Source: JAICJC01 sp963757605
GTDB lineage: Bacteria > Actinomycetota > Thermoleophilia > Gaiellales > JAICJC01
DNA: 64,000 bases
Direction: 5' to 3'
Assembly: GCA_963757605.1 (NCBI GenBank)
Contig: CAVWSF010000001.1
Coordinates: 186,001 to 250,000, forward strand
Shown here: positions 25,189 to 33,626 of the stretch, piece after piece
Layout: every line of letters starts with the position of its first letter
Position numbering within the stretch: the stretch's first letter is position 1
The notes under the pieces: model-generated
Databases searched by the model: none
The model's input: only the letters and a program-made list of their open reading frames with translations
Told to the model about the DNA's origin: nothing
Program-made: the position numbers and the translations under genes

Positions 25189-26037
25189 CTACTTCGGCCC
25201 GTCGGGGATGAACTCCGCGTCGAGCCCGAGCGTGCGAAACCACTCGACCATGGCGAGCTGGGGAGGTTTCTCGGTGCCGTAGTGCGTGCCGTCGACGACC
25301 GCGATCCCCGCCGTCTCGGCGAGCTCCAGGAACTCCCCGGCCCAGCGCGTGAAGCAGCCGCCGGTGACGTAGGTCTCACAGCCGCGCTCGAGCGCCGCCT
25401 GCAGCGCCTCGCGGTCGGCGCCGCCCCCGCCGACCACGGCCACGCGGCCCGCCGTGTCCGTCCCCTGCCGGCGGCGTACGACCTTCACGGGCACCTCCGG
25501 TCCGAGGCACGCCTGGAGGCGCTCGGCGAGCTCGTCGAGCGTCCCCGTGCCCGGCCCGATGACCGCCGCCCCGCCCGGGATGCCCTCCGCGATGGGCAGG
25601 AACTCCGCCTCGATCGGCACGCCCATGCCGGCCGCGCACATCCGCGAGGGCGAGATCTCGGGATGATGGTCGATCGGGGCGTGGACGTTGTAGAAGCCGA
25701 TGCCGTCCGCGCGCATGCGCTCGAAGCTCTCCCGCGAGAGCGGCAGGAAGCCGGGCTCGTCGCCGTAGTCGATCGGGTGCTCGGAGAACAGGAACGTGCC
25801 GGCCTGGAGCCCCGCGATCACGCGGTCGGACGGGAAGACGCACGTCGCCGCTCGCACGACATCGTCGACGCCGCGCACCAGGAGGCCGTTCCAGCGGCCC
25901 TCGTAGCCGGGCTCCGCGTAGTCGCGCCAGTACGGCTCGGGATAGACCAGCTCGAAGAGGTCGGCCCACTCGTCGCCGCGCACGTCGCGGGTGCCGAAGT
26001 ACGCGTCGAGGAGGCCGACGAGCTCGTCGCTGTTCAT
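25189..26037 (-). CDS. NIF3-like / DUF34 metal-binding protein
   Basis: 282 residues from ATG 26037, overlapping the pheT stop (ATGA). Near the N-terminus is WNGLLVRGVDDVVRAATCVF. The metal-binding part includes NVHAPIDHHPEISPSR, and late in the protein the pair YVTGGCFTRWAGEFLELA and GIAVVDGTHYGTEKPP supplies the family's C-terminal His and Glu residues. The family forms toroidal dimetal hexamers; its activity is not settled. Database names such as GTP cyclohydrolase I type 2 should not be trusted here. Coupling to pheST is structural only. Confidence 0.7.
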   Translation of the reverse strand: MNSDELVGLLDAYFGTRDVRGDEWADLFELVYPEPYWRDYAEPGYEGRWNGLLVRGVDDVVRAATCVFPSDRVIAGLQAGTFLFSEHPIDYGDEPGFLPLSRESFERMRADGIGFYNVHAPIDHHPEISPSRMCAAGMGVPIEAEFLPIAEGIPGGAAVIGPGTGTLDELAERLQACLGPEVPVKVVRRRQGTDTAGRVAVVGGGGADREALQAALERGCETYVTGGCFTRWAGEFLELAETAGIAVVDGTHYGTEKPPQLAMVEWFRTLGLDAEFIPDGPK

Positions 26038-28391
26038 TCGCGCAGCTCTCCGCCGAGCTCGGACGCGAGCGCCGCCACGATCTGTCCGCGGGCCGCGTCG
26101 GCCTCGGCATCGGTGAGCGTCCGCTCCGACGACTGGAAGACCAGGTGCAGCGCCATGCTTTTTCGCCCGTCGGCCACCGGCGCGCCCCGATACACGTCGA
26201 ACACCTCGACCGCGGCCAGCTCGGCCCCGCCGGAGGCGCGCACGATATCGACGACCCGCCCCGCCGGCACGCCCTCGTCCACCACAACGGCGATGTCCTG
26301 CCGCAGCGGCGGGAAGCTCGTCACGTCGCGGTAGAGCACCTGCTCGCGGGCCGGACCGCGCAGGCGCTCGATCCCGAGCTCGAACACCGCCACGGTTCCC
26401 TCCAGGCCGTACGCCTCCGCCACCTCCGGGTGCAGCTCGCCGACATAGCCGTCGAGGACGGCCGCCGACCGCCCGGGGTGCAGGAACGGCTCGTCCGCGG
26501 GCCGGAACCCGGGCGTGTCGACGCGGGCGGCGGCGAGGAGCGCCTCGACGATGCCCTTGGCCTCGAAGAACCCGGCGCCCTCGCCCGCGAGCACCCCGGC
26601 CACGTGCGCCGGCTGGTCGGGCAGCTTCTCGCCGCCCCGCAGGAAGACGTGGCCGACCTCGAACATCGCGACCGACGGCTGTCCCATCGCCAGGTTGGTG
26701 CGGGCGGAGCCCAGGAGGCCCGGGAAGACGAGCGTGCGCATCGCGCTCCACTCCGCGCTCATCGGGTTCTGGATCTCGACCAGGTCGCGGCGGCGGTCGT
26801 CGCGGCCGAGCCGCAGGCGATCCGGGACCCCGGTGTCCCACAGGGTGAGCGTCGCCGCCTCGGTGAGGCCGGCGCCGCGCAGGACGTCGACCACCTGCCG
26901 CCGCAGCACCTCGTCGTCACCCAGCCGGCCCCCGGCCGGATGGCCGCCGGGCATCTCGGCAGGCACGCGCTCGATGCCGGCGATCCGCATGACCTCCTCG
27001 ATCAGGTCGACCTCGCGGGTCGTGTCCGCGGCCCGCCAGGTCGGCACGAGCCAGCCACCGTCATGCGGCTCGTAGCCGAGCCGGGTGAGCGCGCGCCCGA
27101 CCTCCTCGTCGGTGTAGTCCACGCCGATCAGCGCCTCCAGGCGCTCCTTGCGCAGGCCGACGACGGGCGGCTCCGGCAGCTCGCCGTGCAGGTCGACCGT
27201 GCCGGGGACGAGCTGCGCGCCGGTCAGCTCGACCATGAGCTGCGACGCGAGCGCGAGCGCCCGTGGGACGAGGTGCGGGTCGAGCCCCTTCTCCCACCGG
27301 CTCGAGCCCTCCGTCCGTAGGCCGAGCCGGATCGAGGAGCGCTGGGTCGAGGGCCCGTCGAAGTTCGCGCACTCGAGGAGCACGGTCGTCGTCTCGTCGC
27401 TCACCTCGCTCCACTCCGCGCCCATCAGGCCGGCGACGGCGGACGGCCGCTCGGCGTCGGCGATCACCAGGACGTCGCCGTCGAGAGTGCGTGCCTGGCC
27501 GTCCAGCGTCGTGACGGGCTCGCCGTCGCCTGCCCGGCGGACGATGATCTCGCGGCCGGCGACCTTGTCGAGGTCGAACGCATGCGTCGGCTCGCCGATC
27601 GCGAGCATCACGTAGTTCGTGATGTCGACGACGTTCAAGATCGGGCGCATGCCCGCAGCGGCGATGCGGGCCTTGAGCCACGGCGGCGACGGTCCCACCT
27701 TGACGCCGGTGAACACCCGGCCCGCCCAGCGCGGGCACAGGTCGGGGTCGTCGATCCGGGCGGTGACGTAGTCCTCGACCCTCCCCGAGCCGAGCGCCTC
27801 GGGCTCGGTTCCCGGCCATGGCGCGAGGTCGGTGTCGAGGGCCGCGGAGACCTCGCGCGCGACGCCGTACACGTTCTGGCAGTCGGGGCGGTTCGAGGTG
27901 ATCTCGAACTCGAGCACGTCGTCGGCGATCGCCAGGTGGTCGATCAGCACGTCGCCGACCGGCCAGTCGCCGGGAAGCAGCATGATCCCGGCGTGGTCCT
28001 GGCCCAGGTCGAGCTCGCGCTCCGAGAGCATCATGCCGTGCGACTCGATCCCCCGCAGCTTGGCGACCCGCAGCTCCGTGCCGTCGGGCAGCACCGCGCC
28101 CGGGAGCGCGACCGCGACCGTCGCGCCGGCCTCGAAGTTCGAGGCGCCGCACACGATCTGCTGCGGATCGCCGGTGCCGATGTCGACCGTGCACAGGCTG
28201 AGCCGGTCGGCGTTCGGGTGCTGCTCGCGGGTCAGCACGCGCCCGACCCGGTAGAGCTCCAAGCCGCGCGGCACGCCCCGCCGGTGGAGCGCCTCGAGCT
28301 TCGTCCCGGTCATGGACATCAGCTCGCCCAGCTCCGGGAGCGGCGTCTCGAAGGAGACGTAGTCGCGCAGCCACGAGACGGGCACCCTCAT
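26034..28391 (-). CDS. pheT: Phenylalanyl-tRNA synthetase beta subunit
   Basis: 785 residues from ATG 28391, overlapping the pheS stop (ATGA). Domains in order: N-terminal start VPVSWLRDYVSFETPLPEL; EMAP/OB tRNA-binding domain (NADRLSLCTVDIG, about 40-150); B3/4 domain with MKWLxx-like editing region around LEFEITSNRPDCQNVYGVAR; B5 domain (from VVGLRKERLEALIGVDYTDE); and the catalytic-like core. A C-terminal FDX-ACB domain follows (VLYRDVTSFPPLRQDIAVVV). It clears Tyr-tRNA-Phe and binds tRNA. Intact frame throughout. Confidence 0.95.
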   Translation of the reverse strand: MRVPVSWLRDYVSFETPLPELGELMSMTGTKLEALHRRGVPRGLELYRVGRVLTREQHPNADRLSLCTVDIGTGDPQQIVCGASNFEAGATVAVALPGAVLPDGTELRVAKLRGIESHGMMLSERELDLGQDHAGIMLLPGDWPVGDVLIDHLAIADDVLEFEITSNRPDCQNVYGVAREVSAALDTDLAPWPGTEPEALGSGRVEDYVTARIDDPDLCPRWAGRVFTGVKVGPSPPWLKARIAAAGMRPILNVVDITNYVMLAIGEPTHAFDLDKVAGREIIVRRAGDGEPVTTLDGQARTLDGDVLVIADAERPSAVAGLMGAEWSEVSDETTTVLLECANFDGPSTQRSSIRLGLRTEGSSRWEKGLDPHLVPRALALASQLMVELTGAQLVPGTVDLHGELPEPPVVGLRKERLEALIGVDYTDEEVGRALTRLGYEPHDGGWLVPTWRAADTTREVDLIEEVMRIAGIERVPAEMPGGHPAGGRLGDDEVLRRQVVDVLRGAGLTEAATLTLWDTGVPDRLRLGRDDRRRDLVEIQNPMSAEWSAMRTLVFPGLLGSARTNLAMGQPSVAMFEVGHVFLRGGEKLPDQPAHVAGVLAGEGAGFFEAKGIVEALLAAARVDTPGFRPADEPFLHPGRSAAVLDGYVGELHPEVAEAYGLEGTVAVFELGIERLRGPAREQVLYRDVTSFPPLRQDIAVVVDEGVPAGRVVDIVRASGGAELAAVEVFDVYRGAPVADGRKSMALHLVFQSSERTLTDAEADAARGQIVAALASELGGELRE

Positions 28392-29413
28392 CCGAACTGC
28401 TCCGTGAAGCGCAGGTCGTTCTCCCACAGGAGCCGGATGTCGGGGATGTCGTGGCGCAGGCCCGCCACCCGCTCGACGCCGAGGCCGAACGCGAAGCCCG
28501 ACACCTCCTCCGGGTCGTAGCCGTCCACATAGCCGTACAGGTTGGGGTCGACCATGCCGGCGCCGAGGATCTCGACCCAGCCCTCGCCCTTGCAGACCCG
28601 GCACGGCGAGCCGTCGCGGGCGCAGTTGAAGCAGCTCACGTCGACCTCGACCGACGGCTCCGTGAACGGGAAGAAGTGCGGCCGCAGGCGCACCTCGCGC
28701 TCAGCGCCGAAGATGGCCCGCGCGAACCCGAGCAGCGTCCCCTTCAGGTGCGCAAGCGTGATGCCGCGGTCGACGACCAGCCCCTCGATCTGGGTGAACA
28801 TCGCCGTGTGCGTGGCGTCGGGCGTGTCGCGCCGGTAGCAGCGGCCGGCGGTCGCCATGTAGATCGGCGGCGGGCCGGCCTCCATCGTCCGGATCTGCAC
28901 AGGCGAGGTGTGGGTGCGAAGGACGACGTCGTCGGCGACGTAGAAGGTGTCGGTCACCTGTCGCGACGGGTGGGTCGGCGTGTGGTTCAGCGCGTCGAAG
29001 TTGTAGTGGACGAGGTCGATCTCGGGACCGTCGACGACGACGTAGCCGAAGCCGACGAAGACGTCCAGGATGTCGCGCCGGGTCTGCTCGATCAGGTGCG
29101 AGTAGCCGCGCGGCTGACGGACGCCGGGCAGGGTGACGTCGACCCGGTCGGTGCGAAGGCGCTCCTCGAGCTCCTTGCCGCGCAGCTCGCGCGCACGCTC
29201 CTCGACGAGGCCCTCCAGCGCCCGCCGGGCCCGGTTCAGCTCGTCGCCGCGCGCCCGCCGCTCCTCCGGTGGCAGGGAGGCCAGCTCGCGCAGCGCCTGC
29301 ACGAGCGCGGCCTTCCTCCCGAGCACCTCGATCCGGATCTCCTCGAGCGCAGCCGTGTCGGCGGCCGCTGCGATCCGCGCCGTCGCCTCCGATACCAGGG
29401 AGTCCACGTCCAT
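28388..29413 (-). CDS. pheS: Phenylalanyl-tRNA synthetase alpha subunit
   Basis: 341 residues from ATG 29413. The N-terminal coiled coil (ALEEIRIEVLGRKAALVQAL) leads to class II motifs: motif 1 around HPSRQVTDTFYV, motif 2 in TAGRCYRRDTPDATHTAMFT, and motif 3 in FAFGLGVERVAGLRHDIPD. It aminoacylates tRNA-Phe with PheT. A TACACT box lies 11 bases upstream of the start and overlaps the -10 box of the divergent methyltransferase gene; only 23 bases separate the two starts. Confidence 0.95.
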   Translation of the reverse strand: MDVDSLVSEATARIAAAADTAALEEIRIEVLGRKAALVQALRELASLPPEERRARGDELNRARRALEGLVEERARELRGKELEERLRTDRVDVTLPGVRQPRGYSHLIEQTRRDILDVFVGFGYVVVDGPEIDLVHYNFDALNHTPTHPSRQVTDTFYVADDVVLRTHTSPVQIRTMEAGPPPIYMATAGRCYRRDTPDATHTAMFTQIEGLVVDRGITLAHLKGTLLGFARAIFGAEREVRLRPHFFPFTEPSVEVDVSCFNCARDGSPCRVCKGEGWVEILGAGMVDPNLYGYVDGYDPEEVSGFAFGLGVERVAGLRHDIPDIRLLWENDLRFTEQFG

Positions 29414-29436
29414 GATGGCCGGGTAGTGTAAAGGTC

Positions 29437-30141
29437 GTGACCTCCGCCTACGACCGGCTCGGGCCGGGGTACGACGCCTGGTGCCGGTCGGTGCTCGAGG
29501 ACATCCCCTTCTACGTCGACCTGGCGGTGCGAAGCGGAGGGCCGGTCCTGGAGCTCGGCGTCGGGTCGGGCCGGGTCGCCGTGCCGACGGCGCTGGCCGG
29601 AGTTCGGGTCGTCGGCGTCGACACCTCGCCCGCGATGCTCGAGCTGGCCCGGCGGCGGGCGGAGCCCCACGGCGTCGACCTGCGGCTGCTCGAGGCCGAC
29701 ATGCGCGCGCTTCCCGACCTCGGCACCTTCGCCCTCGTGACCATCCCGTTCCGGGCGCTCCTTCACCTCTCCTCCGACGACGAGCGCCGCGGCCTCCTCA
29801 CGGCCGTCCGCGATCGGCTGGAGCCCGGCGGAGCGCTCGCCTTCGACGTCTTCCACCCCGACGCCGAGGACATCGCCGAGACGCACGACCGCTGGCTGGA
29901 GCGCGAGCCGGGCATCTGGGAACGGGCCCGGTGGGACGCGGCCGCCCGCGAGCTCGAGCTGTCGGTGCGCACCGGGGAGTCCGAGGCCTCCATGCGGCTC
30001 TGGTGGCTCGACCCAGCCGACTGGCGCCGGCTCCTCGGCGAGGCGGGGTTCGCGGACGTCGAGGCGTACGGGTGGTTCGATCGCAGCCCGCTCTTCCCGG
30101 GAGCGGTCGACTCCGTGTGGATCGCCCACCGGGTTTGGTAG
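29437..30141 (+). CDS. SAM-dependent methyltransferase (class I)
   Basis: 234 residues from GTG 29437, with TAGTGT seven bases upstream. SAM motif I is PVLELGVGSGRVAVPTA (about 36-52), motif II VVGVDTSPAMLELAR, and motif III LRLLEADMRALPDLGTFALV. The C-terminal half (WERARWDAAARELELSVR) is a beta-rich substrate cap. The methyl acceptor is unknown. Neighbours (pheS, DUF4389) give no clue. Confidence 0.8.
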   Translation: MTSAYDRLGPGYDAWCRSVLEDIPFYVDLAVRSGGPVLELGVGSGRVAVPTALAGVRVVGVDTSPAMLELARRRAEPHGVDLRLLEADMRALPDLGTFALVTIPFRALLHLSSDDERRGLLTAVRDRLEPGGALAFDVFHPDAEDIAETHDRWLEREPGIWERARWDAAARELELSVRTGESEASMRLWWLDPADWRRLLGEAGFADVEAYGWFDRSPLFPGAVDSVWIAHRVW

Positions 30142-30172
30142 CCCGCTCGCCGTCCGGGGTAGTCTGCGCGGC

Positions 30173-30802
30173 ATGGAATCTCACCCCATCAGCTTCTCCG
30201 TCGACTATCCGGACCGTCCCCTCAACCGCACGAGCAGCGCCTTTCGGATCTTCACGATCATCCCGATCGCGATCGTCATCGGCCTGCTCGAGCACGCCAA
30301 CGCGTCGTACCGATCCAGCGGCGGCAGCGGCACGTGGTTCATGGTCGGGACCGCCGGCGGCACGGTGATCGCGCCGCTCGTCCTGATGCTGCTCTTCCGC
30401 CAGAAGTACCCGCGGTGGTGGTTCGACTGGAACCTCGAGCTCGCGCGCTTCGGCAACCGCGTCACCGCGTACGGGCTCCTGATGGACGACACCTATCCGT
30501 CGACCGACGAGCACCAATCGGTGCACCTCGAGTACCCCGAGGTGCAGGGGCCCGAGCTGCACAGGTGGCTGCCGCTCGTGAAGTGGTTCTTCGCAATCCC
30601 CCACTACATCGTGCTGGCGTTCCTGTGGATCGCGGTGTTCTTCGTCGTGATCGTGGCCTGGTTCACGATCCTCTTCACGGGCCGCTACCCGCGAGGGATG
30701 TTCGAGTTCATCGAAGGCGTCCTGCGGTGGGGAAACCGCGTCGGCGGCTACGCGTTCGCGCTCGTCACCGACAAGTACCCGCCGTTCAGCTTGTCGGCAT
30801 AG
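30173..30802 (+). CDS. DUF4389 membrane protein
   Basis: 209 residues from ATG 30173; TAGTCT lies 7 bases upstream. The sequence contains VDYPDRPLNRTSSAFRIFTI, two early membrane helices (IIPIAIVIGLLEHA, GTVIAPLVLMLLF) and one long late span (YIVLAFLWIAVFFVVIVAWF). The DUF4389 repeat signature FTGRYPRGMFEFIEGVLRWG follows, then VGGYAFALVTDKYPPFSL. Function unknown for the family. The end overlaps the trmH stop region on the other strand by 17 bases. Confidence 0.85.
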   Translation: MESHPISFSVDYPDRPLNRTSSAFRIFTIIPIAIVIGLLEHANASYRSSGGSGTWFMVGTAGGTVIAPLVLMLLFRQKYPRWWFDWNLELARFGNRVTAYGLLMDDTYPSTDEHQSVHLEYPEVQGPELHRWLPLVKWFFAIPHYIVLAFLWIAVFFVVIVAWFTILFTGRYPRGMFEFIEGVLRWGNRVGGYAFALVTDKYPPFSLSA

Positions 30803-31564
30803 TGAACGCGCGCTGGCGGGCGGCTTCGTAGAGCCCGAGCGTGGCCGCCTGGGCGGCGTTCAGCGAGTCGGCGGCGACCGCCTGCGGGATCGAGCACGCC
30901 TCGTCGCAGCGTTCCACGAGCTCCGGCGGGAGCCCGTAGCGCTCGGCGCCGACCACGAGCACGGCGGGCCGAGTCAGGTCGAGCGACCAGAGCGGCGTCT
31001 CGGCTTCGGGCACGAGCGCGATCCGGGTGCCTTCCTCGGGGAGGTCCGCACCCGCGTCGATCGGCACCCGGAAGACGGCGCCCATCGACGCCCGCACCCC
31101 CTTGGCCGAGAGCGGGTCGGAGCAGCCGGGCGAGAGCGAGAGCCACGCCGGCCCGAGCGCGCCGCACGCGCGGACGACCGTGCCGACGTTGCCGGGGTCG
31201 ATCACGCGGTGCAGGTGGACGCCGAGTGAAAACTGGTGCCTGGCACCGATTTTTCACGGCTCGGGAGGGCCGACAGCTCGAAGATGCAGACCACCCGGGC
31301 GGGATGGCCGAGCGAGCCCACGTCGGCCAGGAGGCGGTCCTCCACCTCGTGCACCGGCCCACCGCGGGAAAGCCGCTGGACGAGCGCCTCGTCGGGCGCG
31401 CGATCGGCGGCCACGAACGTCTCGGCCGGCAGGATGCCCGCCGAGAGCGCCTCCTCGACGACGTCCTCGCCCTCGGCCAGGAACTGGCCGAACTCGCGCC
31501 GCCGCCGCGTGGCTTGGAGGCGCCGCGCGTGCTTCAGCCGTTCGTTCTGCCTCGAGGTGATCAG
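30786..31564 (-). CDS. TrmH/SpoU-family RNA 2'-O-methyltransferase, interrupted by a palindromic element
   Basis: Starts most likely at CTG 31564, overlapping the rplT stop (CTGA), and reads LITSRQNERLKHARRLQATR. The N-terminal L30e-like substrate-binding half is in one frame up to CIFELSALPS. The SpoU catalytic half is in another: VIDPGNVGTVVRACGALG (motif 1), ALVPEAETPLWS, VLVVGAERYGLPPE (motif 2) and CSIPQAVAADSLNAAQAATL (motif 3, knot). The break lies in a 32-bp palindrome (31226-31257) whose left arm lacks one base. Removing the palindrome exactly restores LPSLGVHLHRVIDPGN. The family methylates 23S rRNA or tRNA ribose. Last gene of the infC operon. Confidence 0.85.
31226..31257. repeat. 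Palindromic element copy 3 (in trmH)
   Basis: GTGAAAACTGGTGCC, T, GGCACCGATTTTTCAC. The right arm predicts a 16-base left arm (GTGAAAAATCGGTGCC), so one base is missing, and this missing base is what breaks trmH. A full 33-bp copy would read EKSVPGTDFS in frame on the coding strand. Excision of the 32 bases also restores the gene, which shows that the palindrome is an insertion relative to the ancestral gene. Confidence 0.85.
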
Positions 31565-31920
31565 GCGGCGAGCGCGGCCTTCGCCGCCGTGGCGAGCGCC
31601 TCGAACGCCTTCGGGTCGGACACGGCGATGTCGGCCAGCACCTTGCGGTCGAGGGCGATCTCGGCCTTCTTCAGCCCGAACATGAACTGGTTGTACGAGA
31701 GGCCGTGCTGGCGGGCGCCGGCGTTGATGCGGATGATCCACAGGCGGCGGAAGTCGCGCTTGCGCGTGCGCCGGTCGCGATAGGCGTAGGAGAGCGACTT
31801 CAGCATCTGCTCCTTCGCCTTGCGGTACGTGTTCTTCTTGAGCCCGCGGTACCCCGACGCGGCCGCCAGGACCTCCCGGCGCTTCTTCTTGCCGTGGACG
31901 CTGCGCTTGACGCGTGCCAT
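31561..31920 (-). CDS. rplT: 50S ribosomal protein L20
   Basis: 119 residues, ATG 31920. It begins MARVKRSVHGKKKRREVLAA and has the conserved core RDRRTRKRDFRRLWIIRINA and YNQFMFGLKKAEIALDRKVL. It binds 23S rRNA early in assembly and, in other bacteria, represses its own operon by binding the infC or rpmI leader. It lies 2 bases after rpmI. Full length, no damage. Confidence 0.98.
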   Translation of the reverse strand: MARVKRSVHGKKKRREVLAAASGYRGLKKNTYRKAKEQMLKSLSYAYRDRRTRKRDFRRLWIIRINAGARQHGLSYNQFMFGLKKAEIALDRKVLADIAVSDPKAFEALATAAKAALAA

Positions 31921-31922
31921 CG

Positions 31923-32120
31923 CTACCTCCTTCCGAGGAGGCGGAGCGCCTCGCGGTTGTCCTTGCCGTCCATGGCCTTGTCACGCCGCTTCTTGCGCAG
32001 GCGCTTCGAGCTCTTGTGCTCGAGCAGATGCGACTTGAACGCGCGACGGCGCATCACCTTGCCGCCCGCAGTGAGCCGGAACCGCTTCTTGGCGGCCGAT
32101 TTGGCCTTGATCTTTGGCAT
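31923..32120 (-). CDS. rpmI: 50S ribosomal protein L35
   Basis: 65 residues from ATG 32120. It begins MPKIKAKSAAKKRFRLTAGG and ends REALRLLGRR, the normal L35 pattern of basic residues. It is 12 bases after infC and 2 before rplT, the standard infC-rpmI-rplT order. Confidence 0.97.
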   Translation of the reverse strand: MPKIKAKSAAKKRFRLTAGGKVMRRRAFKSHLLEHKSSKRLRKKRRDKAMDGKDNREALRLLGRR

Positions 32121-32132
32121 CGCGTCTCCCTG

Positions 32133-32738
32133 TCAGCCCGTCGCCGCCGCGTCCGCCTGAGGCGCGGGGGGCTCCTGCGGCTTCTGCACGACAGGCGCCT
32201 TGTGCGGGGCGAGCATCATCACCATGTTGCGGCCGTCCTGGAGCGGCTGGGACTCGATCGTCCCGAGATCCTTCACGTCCTCCGCGAGCCGCAGGAGCAG
32301 ATCCCTGCCCCGCTCCGGATGCGTCATCTCCCGTCCGCGGAACATGATGGTGACCTTCACCTTCGCGCGGGCCTTGAGGAAGCGGATGACGTGCCCGCGC
32401 TTGGTCGCGTAGTCGCCCTGGCCGATCTTCGGCCGCAGCTTGATCTCCTTGATCGTGATCGTCGACTGGTGCTTTCGCGCGAGCTTGGCCTTCTGCTCCT
32501 GCTCGTAGCGGTACTTCGAGTAGTCCATGACCCGGCACACGGGCGGGCGCGCATCGGGGGCCACCTCGACCAGGTCGAGGTTCTGGTCCCACGCGTACTT
32601 CAGCGCGTCGTCGGTGCTCTTGATCCCGACCTGGGCGCCGTTCTCGTCGATCAGGCGCACCTGGGGCACGCGGATGCCCTCGTTGATACGGGTGGTCGGT
32701 TCCTGGGGCCGCTGGTCGAGCTGCCTGCGAGGCCTCAA
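32133..32738 (-). CDS. infC: Translation initiation factor IF-3
   Basis: 201 residues from TTG 32738. An in-frame TAG four codons upstream and no ATG or GTG before the conserved INEGIRVPQVRLIDENG segment leave TTG as the best start; rare infC starts are known to permit IF3 autoregulation. The N-domain ends near PPVCRVMDYSKYRYEQ. The C-domain (LRPKIGQGDYATKRGHVIRF, VTIMFRGREMTHPERG) binds 16S rRNA. The tail is extended by about 25 residues rich in Ala/Pro. It prevents 30S-50S joining and checks the start codon. Leader features lie upstream. Confidence 0.95.
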   Translation of the reverse strand: MRPRRQLDQRPQEPTTRINEGIRVPQVRLIDENGAQVGIKSTDDALKYAWDQNLDLVEVAPDARPPVCRVMDYSKYRYEQEQKAKLARKHQSTITIKEIKLRPKIGQGDYATKRGHVIRFLKARAKVKVTIMFRGREMTHPERGRDLLLRLAEDVKDLGTIESQPLQDGRNMVMMLAPHKAPVVQKPQEPPAPQADAAATG

Positions 32739-32761
32739 GCTACGAGCCTAGTCACGATCAT
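32735..32761 (-). CDS. Possible 8-residue leader peptide overlapping the infC start
   Basis: ATG 32761 opens MIVTRLVA, stopping at a TGA that overlaps the infC TTG (TTGA). It lies downstream of the leader terminator. It could couple translation into infC or be chance. No strong ribosome-binding site is visible. Confidence 0.25.
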   Translation of the reverse strand: MIVTRLVA

Positions 32762-32792
32762 TCCCAAACTGACGGTCTCCTCTCGTTCCACG

Positions 32793-32821
32793 AAAAAACG
32801 GGCACGCAGCCGCACCCGTTG
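32793..32821 (-). terminator. Attenuator-like hairpin plus T-run in the infC leader
   Basis: On the minus strand an ACGGG...CCCGT hairpin (loop about 12 bases, itself GC-rich) is followed by TTTTTT. It lies between the predicted promoter (32903-32930) and infC, so it would stop transcription before the operon unless antiterminated. IF3-L35-L20 operons are known to be controlled through their leaders. The specific mechanism here is inferred. Confidence 0.6.
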
Positions 32822-32902
32822 TCCGATGTCCAACTCGGTTGAACCCGCCGGCGCCTGCCGGAATCGGGTGAGAAGCGGATGCCTCTGCTTGCCAGACGGG
32901 CA

Positions 32903-32930
32903 GTATAGCAATGGCTGTGCGAGCGCCAAT
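32903..32930 (-). promoter_or_regulatory. Sigma70-type promoter of infC-rpmI-rplT-trmH
   Basis: The minus strand has TTGGCG (32925-32930) and TATACT (32903-32908) separated by 16 bases. This is the best full -35/-10 pair seen in the window. Predicted transcript start is near 32896, giving a leader of about 155 nt that contains the attenuator hairpin. Confidence 0.6.
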
Positions 32931-32981
32931 TCGCGCCCGCGAACCCTTGACCGCTCCCCCCTCCTGCGCGATGATCGTCCG

Positions 32982-33626
32982 ATGTTCCGTGACCGCACCC
33001 AGGCAGGTGCGGCGCTTGCCGCGACGCTCCCCGAGTACCGAAGGAAGACCAATGTCACCGTGATCGGGCTGGCCCGCGGCGGCGTCGAAGTGGCCGCCGA
33101 GCTCGCCCGCCTGCTCGACCAGCCGCTCGACGTGCTGTGCGTGCGCAAGGTGGCGATGCCAGGGCATCCGGAGCTCGCGATGGGGGCTGTTGCCCCCATG
33201 GGCGAGCGGTTCACGAACAGGCGGCTGGCGGCCCGGCTTCCGGCGGCCGTCGTCGACGCCGCCTACGACGCCGCCACGGCCGCCGCGCGAGAGATGGACG
33301 AGCGCCTGCGCGGCGGCGTCCCGATGATGCTGATCGGGCGCGTGGCGCTGCTCGTGGACGACGGGGCCGCGACCGGCGCGTCGGTGCGAGCGGCGCTCGC
33401 GGCGGTCAGGAACGCCGGCGCCCGCCAGACGGTGATCGCGCTGCCCGTGCTCCCGCGGCTCGCGGCCGAACGCCTGTCGCGCGAGTGCGACCGGCTGGTG
33501 GCCCTGCGCGATCCCCATCGCTTCCACGCGGTCAGCCAGTTCTACGAGAGCTTCCCCGACGTGGGCGAGGACCGCGTCCGCGACCTCCTGTCGGCCGCCA
33601 AGCCGGCCGTCGAGATCCCCGCCTAG
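32982..33626 (+). CDS. Phosphoribosyltransferase-family protein
   Basis: 214 residues from ATG 32982. The PRPP-binding loop is VALLVDDGAATGASVRAAL (two acidic residues then T-G-A/S). The N-terminal VIGLARGGVEVAAELARLLD and LDVLCVRKVAMPGHPELAMG are typical of the stand-alone PRTase/PRTase-like proteins annotated as putative phosphoribosyl transferases. The acceptor base is unknown. Converges with the DUF885 gene; stops overlap by 4 bases. Confidence 0.8.
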   Translation: MFRDRTQAGAALAATLPEYRRKTNVTVIGLARGGVEVAAELARLLDQPLDVLCVRKVAMPGHPELAMGAVAPMGERFTNRRLAARLPAAVVDAAYDAATAAAREMDERLRGGVPMMLIGRVALLVDDGAATGASVRAALAAVRNAGARQTVIALPVLPRLAAERLSRECDRLVALRDPHRFHAVSQFYESFPDVGEDRVRDLLSAAKPAVEIPA

